DNA from: DASQYE01 sp036389315
GTDB lineage: Bacteria; Acidobacteriota; Blastocatellia; Pyrinomonadales; Pyrinomonadaceae
Reading direction: 5' to 3'
DNA: 64,000 bases
Assembly: GCA_036389315.1 (NCBI GenBank)
Contig: DASVQF010000013.1
Coordinates: 118,256-182,255, forward strand
The position numbers were made by a program, and so were the translations under genes. Positions 1 to 8,674 of this stretch are shown one piece after another (position 1 is the first letter of the stretch; each line of letters opens with the position of its first letter). The notes below the pieces were generated by a model. That model was given only the letters and a program-made list of their open reading frames with translations, ran no database searches and was not told where the DNA came from.

Positions 1-2
1 TG

Positions 3-515
3 GTCGCGGACGGCACGCTGACCGTCTACGCCGACGACGGCGCGAAAACAGCATTGCCCTCGTCGTCCGTCCTGGACGCTCTGCGCGCACATCTGACGCG
101 GGCGGGAGAGGGCGACTACATAGCTCTGCTTAACTATATTGAAGAGACGCCGGAGCACGACGAGACGATTCAGGCCATCCGCACGCACCTGCGCGACGCG
201 ACCCATTGCGCGACGACCACCGGATACGGGCCGCGCTTCCTTCATTCGACGGGACAACTGCACAAGGGCGGGCCCGACACTGGTGTCTTCATACAGTTGA
301 CTGCGCCCGACAAAGTAGACCTCCCCGTGCCGGGCGAGCCCTACACCTTCAGCACGCTGAAGCAGGCGCAGGCGCTCGGCGACTTCCGCTCGCTCTCGTC
401 GCGGGGCCGGCGCGCCGTCCGCATTGACCTCGGAGCGGACGCAGCCGCAGGTCTCAAACACTTACACGCGCTGATCGTCGAAGCAGTGCCGCGCTCGGGC
501 GTCGCCGGAGCATAA
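3..515 (+). CDS. tal-pgi: Transaldolase/glucose-6-phosphate isomerase fusion, C-terminal fragment (partial)
   Basis: The open frame is already running at base 3 and ends in TAA, so only the last 170 residues are in the window. The stretch GPRFLHSTGQLHKGGP followed by GVFIQLT is the signature of the phosphoglucose isomerase domain found at the C-terminus of bifunctional Tal-Pgi proteins. By family knowledge the complete protein does sedoheptulose-7-P/glyceraldehyde-3-P transaldolation and glucose-6-P/fructose-6-P isomerisation in the cytoplasm. It ends 24 bases before gnd on the same strand, which fits a pentose phosphate operon. The N-terminal transaldolase half is outside the window, so a stand-alone Pgi cannot be fully excluded. 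Confidence 0.85.
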   Translation, partial: VADGTLTVYADDGAKTALPSSSVLDALRAHLTRAGEGDYIALLNYIEETPEHDETIQAIRTHLRDATHCATTTGYGPRFLHSTGQLHKGGPDTGVFIQLTAPDKVDLPVPGEPYTFSTLKQAQALGDFRSLSSRGRRAVRIDLGADAAAGLKHLHALIVEAVPRSGVAGA

Positions 516-539
516 CTACAGAAAAGTGAGGATGAGAAA

Positions 540-1991
540 ATGGCTACACCGGAACAGGGGACGAAAAGAGCTAAGATCGGCATGATCGGCCTCGCCGTGA
601 TGGGCGAGAATCTGGCGCTCAACATCGAGCGCAACGGCTACCCCATCGCCGTCTTCAACCGTGATACGAAGAAGGTGGACGACTTTGTCTCGCGCGCCGA
701 GGGCAAACAGGTGATCGGCATACATTCGCCCGAAGAGTTCGTGCGGTCGCTTGAGCGTCCACGCAAGCTGATACTGCTGGTCAAGGCCGGCGACCCCGTC
801 GATTGGACTATCGACCAGGTCAAGCCTTTTCTGGAAGAGGGCGACATCATCATTGACGGCGGCAACTCCTACTTCCAGGACACAGAGCGCAGGGAGAAGG
901 CCCTGAAGGCCGAAGGCTTTCGCTTCATCGGCTCGGGCGTCTCAGGCGGAGAGAAGGGGGCGCTCCTGGGCCCATCGCTGATGCCGGGCGGCGCGCGCGA
1001 GGCTTACGAAGAGATACGTCCCGTCTGGGAAGCCATCGCCGCCAAAGTTGACGATGGCCCATGCGTGACCTACATCGGGCCTGGCGGGGCGGGCCACTTC
1101 GTCAAGATGATTCACAACGGCATAGAGTACGGCGATATGCAGTTGATCGCCGAAAGCTATGACATGATGCGCCGTCTGCTCGGCCTCGGAGCCGAAGAGA
1201 TGGCAGACATTTTTGACGAGTGGAACAGAGGCGACCTGGAATCTTTCCTCATCGAGATCACGGCCAAAATCCTGCGGGTCAAGGATGAGGAGACGGGCAA
1301 GCCCCTCGTCGATCTTGTCCTGGACAAGGCCGGGCAGAAGGGGACTGGGAAGTGGACTAGCCAGGTGGCCTTAGACCTCGGCATCCCGATTCCGACCATC
1401 GACGCGGCGATAGTCGCGCGCACGCTCTCCTCCTTCAAGGCGGAGCGAGTGGAAGCGAGCAAAGAGCTTGCTGGGCCCACGGGCTTCAAATACGAGGGCG
1501 ACAAGCGCGAGATGATCGACGCCATACACGATGCGCTCTACGCGTCGAAGATCTGCTCATACGCGCAGGGGATGAACCTGATTCGCGAGGGCTCGAAGAA
1601 CTGGAACTGGGACATCAACCTCGGCGAAGTGTCGCGCATCTGGAAGGGCGGCTGCATCATCCGCGCGCAGTTCCTTGATCGCATCAAGCAGGCGTACCAG
1701 CGACGCCCAGACCTGCCGAACCTGCTCCTCGACCCGGACTTCAAAGCCTGGGTCGAAGAGGCGCAGCCCGCTTGGCGACGGGCCGTCACCTCGGCCATGC
1801 AGTCTGGGACGCCCGTGCTGGCGATGGCCGCGAGCCTCAACTACTTCGACATGTACCGCACGGCCAACCTGCCGCTGAACCTGACGCAGGCCCAGCGCGA
1901 CTTCTTCGGCTCGCACACCTACCAGCGCACAGACAGGCCCGACGCGGGCTTCGTCCACAGCGAATGGGAAGAGCTGCTCGAAAAGCAATGA
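540..1991 (+). CDS. gnd: 6-phosphogluconate dehydrogenase, decarboxylating
   Basis: The 483-residue product has the usual full length of the long (GndA-type) family. It converts 6-phosphogluconate to ribulose-5-P and CO2 with NADP reduction. The N-terminal Rossmann motif GLAVMGENLALNI is visible, with NRDTKK after the second strand. The substrate and catalytic region contains GSGVSGGEKGALLGPSLMPGG and later FVKMIHNGIEYGDMQ with the catalytic Lys and the conserved HNGIEY. The C-terminal tail GFVHSEWEE matches the family. The ATG follows a GAGGATGAG stretch. It is probably cotranscribed with the upstream Tal-Pgi gene. The last four residues, LEKQ, lie inside a large inverted repeat shared with the convergent kinase gene. 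Confidence 0.97.
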   Translation: MATPEQGTKRAKIGMIGLAVMGENLALNIERNGYPIAVFNRDTKKVDDFVSRAEGKQVIGIHSPEEFVRSLERPRKLILLVKAGDPVDWTIDQVKPFLEEGDIIIDGGNSYFQDTERREKALKAEGFRFIGSGVSGGEKGALLGPSLMPGGAREAYEEIRPVWEAIAAKVDDGPCVTYIGPGGAGHFVKMIHNGIEYGDMQLIAESYDMMRRLLGLGAEEMADIFDEWNRGDLESFLIEITAKILRVKDEETGKPLVDLVLDKAGQKGTGKWTSQVALDLGIPIPTIDAAIVARTLSSFKAERVEASKELAGPTGFKYEGDKREMIDAIHDALYASKICSYAQGMNLIREGSKNWNWDINLGEVSRIWKGGCIIRAQFLDRIKQAYQRRPDLPNLLLDPDFKAWVEEAQPAWRRAVTSAMQSGTPVLAMAASLNYFDMYRTANLPLNLTQAQRDFFGSHTYQRTDRPDAGFVHSEWEELLEKQ

Positions 1992-2078
1992 TGAAGGCGG
2001 AATGCAGAAGGATGAATGAAAAGCAGTCTCTCTTTTATTCATCCTTCCGCCTTGCGCCATTCATCATTGCTTTTCGAG
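1977..2078. repeat. Long inverted repeat between convergent gnd and kinase gene
   Basis: The arms at 1977-1995 and 2060-2078 are perfect 19-base reverse complements. Inside them GGCGGAA and AGGATGAAT segments pair imperfectly with partners on the other side. The stem covers both stop codons, so it can work as a bidirectional terminator or 3'-end stabiliser. It belongs to the GGATGAA hairpin family seen at 26.7, 46.6 and 63.9 kb. Confidence 0.85.
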
Positions 2079-4499
2079 GCCGAGGCTGCGCATCAGGTCT
2101 GCGAACTTCGGATCGGAGCGGAGGCTGTCGAAGACCGGGTCAACCTGTATGAAGGGCATCCAGTTGAAGCGCTCGTCGCGGGCCTTTTCGAGCCAGGCGA
2201 GGGCCTGGGCCCGCTCGCCCAAGCCCGCGTAGATGACGGCCGTGTGATAGGGCGAGACGTAATGCTGCTTTGATAGTTCCTCAAGCCGCTTGACGATCTT
2301 CTCGGCCTCGCTCCGTTTCCCCGCGAGCGCGTAAGCGTGGCCCAGGCTGGTGAGCGCGCTCACGGAATTGTCCGAAAGAGTCGCGCCCTTCTGGAATTCC
2401 GCGATTGATTCCTCCGTCTTCCCCTGCTGCTCAAGGATTTGGCCCAGCTCGACGTGGGCACGCGAAGCGCCTTCGTCCATCTCAAGCAGCTTGCGCGCCT
2501 CCTTCAGAGCCTCGTCGTACTGGCGCGCGTAGTAGAGGTGACGCACAAGGTCTGCGTTGATCGGGAGCGAGAAGGGCTCCAACTCCTGCGCCCGTCGGCT
2601 TTCGGCGATGGCTTCGTTGTGGCGGCCGGTGGCGGCCAGGTAGGCCGAGTACCACTGGTGCGCGGTCGCGTAGGAAGGATTCAACTCAATCGCGCGCTTG
2701 AACTGCTGTTCGGCTTCGGCCCACTGCCAATAGTAACGATAGCTGACGAAGCCGAGCGAGGTGTGCGCTTCGGAGAGCGTCGCGTCCAGCTCAAGAGCTT
2801 TGGCCGCGGCCGCCCGGGCCCGTGGGTAGACTTCAGTCGCCGGAACGACGTTGTAGACGTTCAGTAGAGCATAGCAATCGGCCAGGCCCGCATAGGCCGG
2901 CGCATAGTTGGCGTCCCTCTGGATGACCTGATTGAAATACTCTATCCCTTTCTGCAAGCCGTCGGCCGTGCGCTTGTTCCAGTAGAAGCGCCCCTGCAAG
3001 TAGAGACGATAAGCCTCTGAGTTGGTCGCGTAGTTCTTGGTCAACTGCTTCTCGTCCGTGCCGCTCAACCGAAGGCGCAGCTTTTCGGAAACGTCGCGCG
3101 AGATCTCTTCCGGCAGCGCGATGATGTCCGAGAGCTTGCGGCTATATTGCTCGCCCCAAATCTGGCTGTCGTCCCTGGTGTCAATCAGCTCGACGCTGAT
3201 CGAAAGCTCGTCGCCATGCTGAGCGACGCGCCCCGAAAGCAGCGCACGCACGCCTAAGTCCTTTCCGATCTTTCTCGGGTCGGCCGCGTGCGCCTTGTAG
3301 TTGAAGACAGTGTTGCGCGATTTGACCTTCAGGTGTGGAAGCTGCGAAAGACTGTTGATGAGGCTTTCGGTGATTCCTTCGGAGAGATACTCCGTGTTCG
3401 GATCGTTGCTCGCGTTCGTGAAGGGCAGGACTGCCAGCGAATCAATCGCCCCGCTCGACTCGCCCCGGCGGCCGAAAAAGTTGTAGGCCAGAAGCGCAGC
3501 CGCTACGAGGAGGAGAGCCGCACCGGCCGCGATTGCGCCCCGCCTGCTCAGCAACGAGCCCTTCCAACGCTCGAACCCGCTCTCGATGTGGCGCGGCGCA
3601 AAGTGCGGGAAGCCGCCCGACATGTGGCTGGAAGAGATGCTCCCGTCCACGTCTATCTCGCGCAGGATGGCGCGCAGGTCGTCGCGCATCTCTTCTATCT
3701 TCTGATAACGGTCGGCGGGCTCCTTGGCGAGCGCGCGATTCAGTACCGCCTGCACGCGCGCTAAGACTTGCGGGTCGTCGCCGGGCCGGTACTCCGAGAT
3801 CGGCGTCGGCTCCTCATGCACAACGGCGTAACGCACGTCCACCACGGTCTTGCCCTGAAAGGGCCAAGTGCCTGCCAGCATCTCGTAGAGCAGCACGCCC
3901 GTCGAGAAGATGTCCGCGCGGTGATCTACAGTGAGCCCCTGCGCCTGCTCCGGCGCGGCGTAGGTCGCCGTCCCATAAGGGACTCCGACTTCGGTGATCT
4001 GCGGGTCGGAGGATGCGGAGTTGCCGCGCTCCATCAGCTTCGCCAGGCCGAAGTCTAAGACCTTCGTGACGCCCGTGTCCGTGACCATCACGTTGCCGGC
4101 CTTCACGTCGCGGTGAATAATGCCGCGCGCGTGAGCGGCGGCCAGGGCGTCTGCGACCTGTATGGCGATTGAGAGCGCGCTCTTCAATTCCAGGGGGCGT
4201 CCGTCAACGAGCTGGCGCACGTTGCGGCCTTCGACGTGCTGCATAGCTATGAAATGCACGCCTTCGACCCTGTAGAGGCCGAAGATGGTGCAGATGTTCG
4301 GGTGATCGAGCGAAGATGCGAGCCGCGCTTCGCGCTCGAAGCGGGTCAGGTTAGAGGTCTTATCGGTCAGCTCCGGCGGCAGGACTTTGACGACTACCGG
4401 ACGATCAAGGGTCGTGTCCACGGCCTTGTAGACAGTCCCCTGTCCGCCCTCGCCGAGCTTCTCTAGGATACGGTAGTTGAGTAACACCCGCCCGATCAT
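2064..4499 (-). CDS. Transmembrane Ser/Thr protein kinase with TolB-like and TPR domains
   Basis: The 811-residue protein begins with a Hanks-type kinase domain (about residues 8-275): glycine loop GEGGQGTVY, ATP lysine in VVVKVLPP (about K38), catalytic HRDVKAGN (about 129-135), DFG (about 149-151) and an APEQAQG activation-segment end. One hydrophobic span (about 320-342) follows. Next comes a FlgO/TolB-like alpha/beta domain (about 353-480, beginning SLAVLPFTN) and about eight TPR units to the C-terminus. The kinase is predicted cytoplasmic, with the TolB-like and TPR parts outside the membrane. This architecture is common in Acidobacteriota; substrates are unknown. It is divergent from glgB, but the sequence does not show a regulatory link to glycogen metabolism. 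Confidence 0.93.
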   Translation of the reverse strand: MIGRVLLNYRILEKLGEGGQGTVYKAVDTTLDRPVVVKVLPPELTDKTSNLTRFEREARLASSLDHPNICTIFGLYRVEGVHFIAMQHVEGRNVRQLVDGRPLELKSALSIAIQVADALAAAHARGIIHRDVKAGNVMVTDTGVTKVLDFGLAKLMERGNSASSDPQITEVGVPYGTATYAAPEQAQGLTVDHRADIFSTGVLLYEMLAGTWPFQGKTVVDVRYAVVHEEPTPISEYRPGDDPQVLARVQAVLNRALAKEPADRYQKIEEMRDDLRAILREIDVDGSISSSHMSGGFPHFAPRHIESGFERWKGSLLSRRGAIAAGAALLLVAAALLAYNFFGRRGESSGAIDSLAVLPFTNASNDPNTEYLSEGITESLINSLSQLPHLKVKSRNTVFNYKAHAADPRKIGKDLGVRALLSGRVAQHGDELSISVELIDTRDDSQIWGEQYSRKLSDIIALPEEISRDVSEKLRLRLSGTDEKQLTKNYATNSEAYRLYLQGRFYWNKRTADGLQKGIEYFNQVIQRDANYAPAYAGLADCYALLNVYNVVPATEVYPRARAAAAKALELDATLSEAHTSLGFVSYRYYWQWAEAEQQFKRAIELNPSYATAHQWYSAYLAATGRHNEAIAESRRAQELEPFSLPINADLVRHLYYARQYDEALKEARKLLEMDEGASRAHVELGQILEQQGKTEESIAEFQKGATLSDNSVSALTSLGHAYALAGKRSEAEKIVKRLEELSKQHYVSPYHTAVIYAGLGERAQALAWLEKARDERFNWMPFIQVDPVFDSLRSDPKFADLMRSLGLEKQ

Positions 4500-4620
4500 G
4501 ATGGGTCTGGTAGAAGAGCCCGCAAAGCCTTCCCTGGCAAGAGCGCCTGACTGTCTGGCTGAAGGATGATTTTACACTAAAACGGCCGCCGATGTTTTTT
4601 TTTATAGGCCCATAAATGGC

Positions 4621-4649
4621 TTGAACCTTTGCCGTAAAGGGCCCATACT
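4621..4649 (+). promoter_or_regulatory. Sigma-70-like promoter for glgBA
   Basis: A -35 hexamer TTGAAC (4621-4626) and a -10 hexamer CATACT (4644-4649) are separated by exactly 17 bases. They lie about 40 bases upstream of the glgB start in the divergent gap 4500-4691. A run of T (4594-4603) just upstream makes the region AT-rich. Assigned by inspection only. Confidence 0.5.
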
Positions 4650-4691
4650 GCTCTTATCAAAACACCAATTTGCAGAGGAGGCAAGACCTTC

Positions 4692-6944
4692 ATGGCGGGC
4701 CAACCGGGGGACGCCCGAACGTCCACAAACGCTTCGGGTACGAGCGAGCTCTATCCTTCCGTATCTGCTTCCGAGCTGGGGCGGCTTCTGGCCCTCTCGC
4801 ATTCCGACCCGCACTCTATCCTCGGCGCTCACAGGGTCGCGGGCGGAGTGACGGTGCGCGTCTTGCGTCCCGAAGCCGAGCGCGTCGAGCTGCTCGTCAC
4901 CGGCGAGCCGCCGCGCGAGATGGTCAAAACCGATGACGGCGGCTTCTTCGAGCTGCTCCTACAGGGGCGCACGGAGACCTTCCCTTACCAGTTGCGAGTT
5001 CATTACCCCGACGGAAATAGCTTCACCCTGCGCGACCCTTACGCCTTTCTCCCGACCCTCGGCACTTTTGACGAGCACCTCTTCGGTGAGGGGCGTCATG
5101 AGCGGCTCTACGATAAGCTCGGCGCGCACGTCCGCCAGCTAGGCGATGTCGGCGGCGTCTCGTTCGCCGTCTGGGCCCCGAACGCCAGCGGCGTCAGCGT
5201 CGTCGGCAACTTCAATAACTGGGACGGGCGCTTGCACCAGATGCGCGTGCTCGGCGCTTCCGGCATCTGGGAGATTTTCATCCCCGACATTGGCCCCGGC
5301 GAAGTGTACAAGTACGAGATACATCACCAGGGCGCGCCGCCCTTTCTCAAGGCAGACCCTTATGCGCTCTACTCGGAGGTTCCGCCCGCGACTTCATCTA
5401 TCGTCTTCGACCCGGCGTACGAGTTCACAGACCACGAATGGATAGAGCGCAGAGAGGCGCGCGATCACCTGCACGAGCCGCTTTCGATCTACGAAGTGCA
5501 CCTGGGCTCCTGGCGTCACATCCTCGAAGGCGGCAAGACGCGTGCTCTCACCTACCGCGAGATGGGCCCGGCGCTGGCCGATTACGTGCAGGAGATGGGC
5601 TTCACGCACGTCGAGTTCCTGCCCCTCAAAGGTTTCCCGTACGGCGGCTCATGGGGTTATCAGGTCGCTAATTATTATGCGCCGACGGCGCGCTACGGCA
5701 CGCCCGATGATTTTCGCGCGCTCGTAGACTACCTGCACAGTCGCGGCATAGGCGTGATTATGGACTGGGTTCCGGCGCACTTTCCCAAAGACGCCTGGGC
5801 CCTCGGCCGCTTCGACGGGACGGCCCTGTACGAGCACGCAGACCCGCGCCAGGGCGAGCATCCCGATTGGGGCACATACATCTTCAACTACGGCCGCAAC
5901 GAGGTGCGGAACTTCCTCATCGCCAACGCCCTCTTCTGGATTGAAGAGTGCCACATAGACGGCTTGCGCGTAGACGCTGTGGCTTCGATGCTCTACCTGG
6001 ATTACAGCCGCAACGAAGGGCGCTGGGTTCCGAACGAGTACGGCGGGCGCGAGAACCTCGGCGCTTTGGAGTTCCTGCGCCAGTTGAACGACACCGTGCA
6101 TGCGCGTCATCCGGGCGTGATGATGATCGCCGAGGAGTCCACGGCCTGGCCCGGCGTCTCGCGCCCGCCCTATGCCGGAGGTCTCGGCTTCAACTTCAAA
6201 TGGAACATGGGCTGGATGCACGACACCTTGCTCTACTTTCAGAAGGACGCGATCTATCGCAAGTATCATCACAACAATCTGACCTTCGGCTTTCTCTACG
6301 CCTGGAGCGAGAACTACGTCCTGCCCTTCTCACACGACGAGGTAGTGCACGGCAAGGGGTCGCTGCTGGACAAGATGCAGGGCGACCGCTGGCAAAAGTT
6401 CGCGAACCTGCGCGCGCTCTACGCCTACATGTGGGCCCATCCGGGCAAGAAGCTGCTCTTCATGGGCTGTGAGATAGGACAGTGGAGAGAGTGGAACTAC
6501 GAGCAGAGCTTGGACTGGCACTTGCTCGAAGAGACAGACCATAAAGGCTTGCAGGATTTGGTGCGCGAGTTGAACAGGCTCTACAAAGAGGAGCCCGCGC
6601 TGTGGGAGATGGACGTGGAGCCTTCGGGGTTTCAATGGATAGAGGGCGGAGGCGCTGCCGATAATTTTCTGGCCTTCATGCGAATCGCGCCCACACAGGG
6701 ACGGCAATTGGTCTGCGTGTGCAACTTCTCGGCAGTCGTGCGCTCGGGCTATCGCGTAGGGCTGCCGAGAGCCGGCCAGTATCGCCAAATCTTGAACACG
6801 GACGAGGCTAAGTTCGGCGGCAGCGGCGTCGGCCTCTTCGAGACGATCACGGCTGAAGCGGAGCCCTGGCAGGGACAGCCCTTCTCGGCCCGCCTAGACC
6901 TTCCGCCGCTCGCCGTCATGTGGCTGGAAGTTCCCGCCCAATAG
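4692..6944 (+). CDS. glgB: 1,4-alpha-glucan branching enzyme
   Basis: The 750-residue protein forms alpha-1,6 branches in glycogen (GH13, CBM48). Two N-terminal beta-sandwich modules precede the barrel; the second carries VVGNFNNWDGR (about 172-182). The barrel has SWGYQVANYYAPTARYGTP. The catalytic set is visible: nucleophile Asp in DGLRVDAVASML (about D428), acid/base Glu in MMIAEESTAWPG (about E481) and transition-state Asp in FSHDEVVHGK (about D549). The ATG is 11 bases after an AGAGGAGG ribosome-binding site. glgA follows 32 bases later, so the two enzymes of glycogen polymerisation and branching are probably one transcript. Confidence 0.97.
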   Translation: MAGQPGDARTSTNASGTSELYPSVSASELGRLLALSHSDPHSILGAHRVAGGVTVRVLRPEAERVELLVTGEPPREMVKTDDGGFFELLLQGRTETFPYQLRVHYPDGNSFTLRDPYAFLPTLGTFDEHLFGEGRHERLYDKLGAHVRQLGDVGGVSFAVWAPNASGVSVVGNFNNWDGRLHQMRVLGASGIWEIFIPDIGPGEVYKYEIHHQGAPPFLKADPYALYSEVPPATSSIVFDPAYEFTDHEWIERREARDHLHEPLSIYEVHLGSWRHILEGGKTRALTYREMGPALADYVQEMGFTHVEFLPLKGFPYGGSWGYQVANYYAPTARYGTPDDFRALVDYLHSRGIGVIMDWVPAHFPKDAWALGRFDGTALYEHADPRQGEHPDWGTYIFNYGRNEVRNFLIANALFWIEECHIDGLRVDAVASMLYLDYSRNEGRWVPNEYGGRENLGALEFLRQLNDTVHARHPGVMMIAEESTAWPGVSRPPYAGGLGFNFKWNMGWMHDTLLYFQKDAIYRKYHHNNLTFGFLYAWSENYVLPFSHDEVVHGKGSLLDKMQGDRWQKFANLRALYAYMWAHPGKKLLFMGCEIGQWREWNYEQSLDWHLLEETDHKGLQDLVRELNRLYKEEPALWEMDVEPSGFQWIEGGGAADNFLAFMRIAPTQGRQLVCVCNFSAVVRSGYRVGLPRAGQYRQILNTDEAKFGGSGVGLFETITAEAEPWQGQPFSARLDLPPLAVMWLEVPAQ

Positions 6945-6976
6945 CTAAAAGAATTGAGGAGGCTCAGCAGACGCTT

Positions 6977-8596
6977 ATGGCCCAAGACCCTTCGGCGCAG
7001 GCTCTAGTGGACGTAGTTGTTGATGAAGAGCAGGCTGTTGACCTGGATCAGTCGAGCGAGACGGACGAGCTTGATTCAGCAGTCTTGACGGAGCCGCTCA
7101 TGGAGGCGGACGAGGCAGGGAAGCTGCGCGTCCTGTTCGTCGCTTCGGAGTGCGCGCCGTATGCCAAGACGGGGGGCCTCGGAGACGTGGTGGCCGCGCT
7201 TCCCAAAGCCCTGCGGCGGTTGGGCCATGACGTGCGAATAATCCTGCCGCTCTACGGCTCGATTGATCGGGCCCGGTTCGGCATCATTCCCGAAGGCACG
7301 TCCTGCGTTCACATGGGCGGCGGGGAAGAGAACTGGATAGGCGTGCACAGCGGCGTGCTGGACAGAGAGGTTCCGGTCTGGTTCGTGGATTACGAGCGAT
7401 TCTTCGGTCGTCCGGGGATTTATGATTACGCGGGCAAGGAGTATCCGGACAACGCCTTTCGCTTCGCGCTGCTCTCTAAGGCCGCGCTGCAAATCTGTAA
7501 AGACCGCCAGTTCATCCCGGACATAGCACACGCGCATGATTGGCCCACGGCGCTTGTGCCCGTCTTTCTCAACACCTGGGACAGGGTCTTATCGCCGCTC
7601 TCTTCGACGGCCACTGTGCTCACGATTCACAACATAGGCTACCAGGGCATCTTTCATCGCAGCGCCTACCCGTACATAGGCGTCGGCGGCGAATACTTCA
7701 CGCCCGACGTGTTTGAATATTACGGCCAGCTCAACCTGCTCAAAGCGGGCATACATTTTGCGGACGCTTTGACGACCGTCTCGCCCACGCACGCGCGCGA
7801 GATTCTGGAACCGGCGGGCGGCATGGGCCTCTCCTATTATCTGCAAAGACGAAGCGGCGCGCTCTTCGGCATCCTCAACGGCGTTGACTACGAGCACTGG
7901 AATCCGGCGACCGACAAATTGATTCCGGCGCGCTACACGCCTGACGATCTTTCGGGAAAGGCTGTGTGCAAGGCTGCCTTGCAGGAGCGGTTCGGGTTGG
8001 AGCAGCGCGCAGAGCTTCCCGTTTTCGGCATCGTCTCGCGCTTCGCGCCGCAGAAGGGCTTCAACCTCCTGCGCGAGGCTCTGCCGAACGCCTTGAGAGA
8101 CATGTTGATGCAGGTGGTCGTGCTCGGCACGGGCGACGCGGAAACGGAAGGCTTCTTTCACTGGCTCACGTCCGCCAATCCCGGCAGGGTCGGCAGCTAC
8201 ATAGGATTCTCCAACGAGCTGAGCCACCTGGTAGAAGCGGGCAGCGATTTCTTCCTCATGCCGTCACTCTATGAGCCGTGCGGGTTGAACCAGAGCTATT
8301 CGATGAAGTACGCGACGCTCCCGGTGGTGCGTGCGACGGGCGGGCTCGACGACACTGTGCGGAACTACGACGAGGCGACGGGGGCGGGCACGGGCTTCAA
8401 GTTCTGGGATGCTACGGAGCGGGCGCTTTACTACACTATCGGGTGGGCCGTCTCGACCTGGTTCGACCGCCCGCAGCACATCCGTCAGCTTCGCCAGCAG
8501 GCCATGTCGCAGGATTTCTCCTGGAACGATTCGGCCGCGAAGTATGTAGAGGTCTACGAGCACGCCCTGCGGCACAAGCGGGCCGCGAAGGCTTAG
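6977..8596 (+). CDS. glgA: Glycogen (starch) synthase, ADP-glucose type
   Basis: It extends alpha-1,4-glucan chains from ADP-glucose (GT5). The catalytic N-terminal domain begins at KLRVLFVASECAPYAKTGGLGDV, containing the KTGGL nucleotide-sugar motif. GILNGVDYEHWNPATD and the C-terminal LMPSLYEPCGLNQ loop are also typical. I chose the ATG at 6977 because GAGGAGG lies about 15 bases upstream; an in-frame GTG at 6920 overlaps the glgB end and lacks a better site. About 30 acidic residues precede the usual GlgA start, longer than most family members and of unknown role. Length is 539 residues from the chosen start. Confidence 0.95.
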   Translation: MAQDPSAQALVDVVVDEEQAVDLDQSSETDELDSAVLTEPLMEADEAGKLRVLFVASECAPYAKTGGLGDVVAALPKALRRLGHDVRIILPLYGSIDRARFGIIPEGTSCVHMGGGEENWIGVHSGVLDREVPVWFVDYERFFGRPGIYDYAGKEYPDNAFRFALLSKAALQICKDRQFIPDIAHAHDWPTALVPVFLNTWDRVLSPLSSTATVLTIHNIGYQGIFHRSAYPYIGVGGEYFTPDVFEYYGQLNLLKAGIHFADALTTVSPTHAREILEPAGGMGLSYYLQRRSGALFGILNGVDYEHWNPATDKLIPARYTPDDLSGKAVCKAALQERFGLEQRAELPVFGIVSRFAPQKGFNLLREALPNALRDMLMQVVVLGTGDAETEGFFHWLTSANPGRVGSYIGFSNELSHLVEAGSDFFLMPSLYEPCGLNQSYSMKYATLPVVRATGGLDDTVRNYDEATGAGTGFKFWDATERALYYTIGWAVSTWFDRPQHIRQLRQQAMSQDFSWNDSAAKYVEVYEHALRHKRAAKA

Positions 8597-8614
8597 ACGA
8601 GCGGGAGAACGCGG

Positions 8615-8650
8615 AAAAGGCTCCGGTTTGAGGCCGGAGCCTTTTCTTTT
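8615..8650 (+). terminator. Intrinsic terminator after glgA
   Basis: A perfect 12-base-pair stem (AAAAGGCTCCGG pairing with CCGGAGCCTTTT) closes on a 7-base loop and is followed by CTTTTTCTTT. It lies 18 bases after the glgA stop. The flanking A and T tracts make it potentially bidirectional, which would also serve the convergent pectinase gene ending at 8675. Confidence 0.9.
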
Positions 8651-8674
8651 TCTTTCCCCGTCAGGTCTTTCGGT

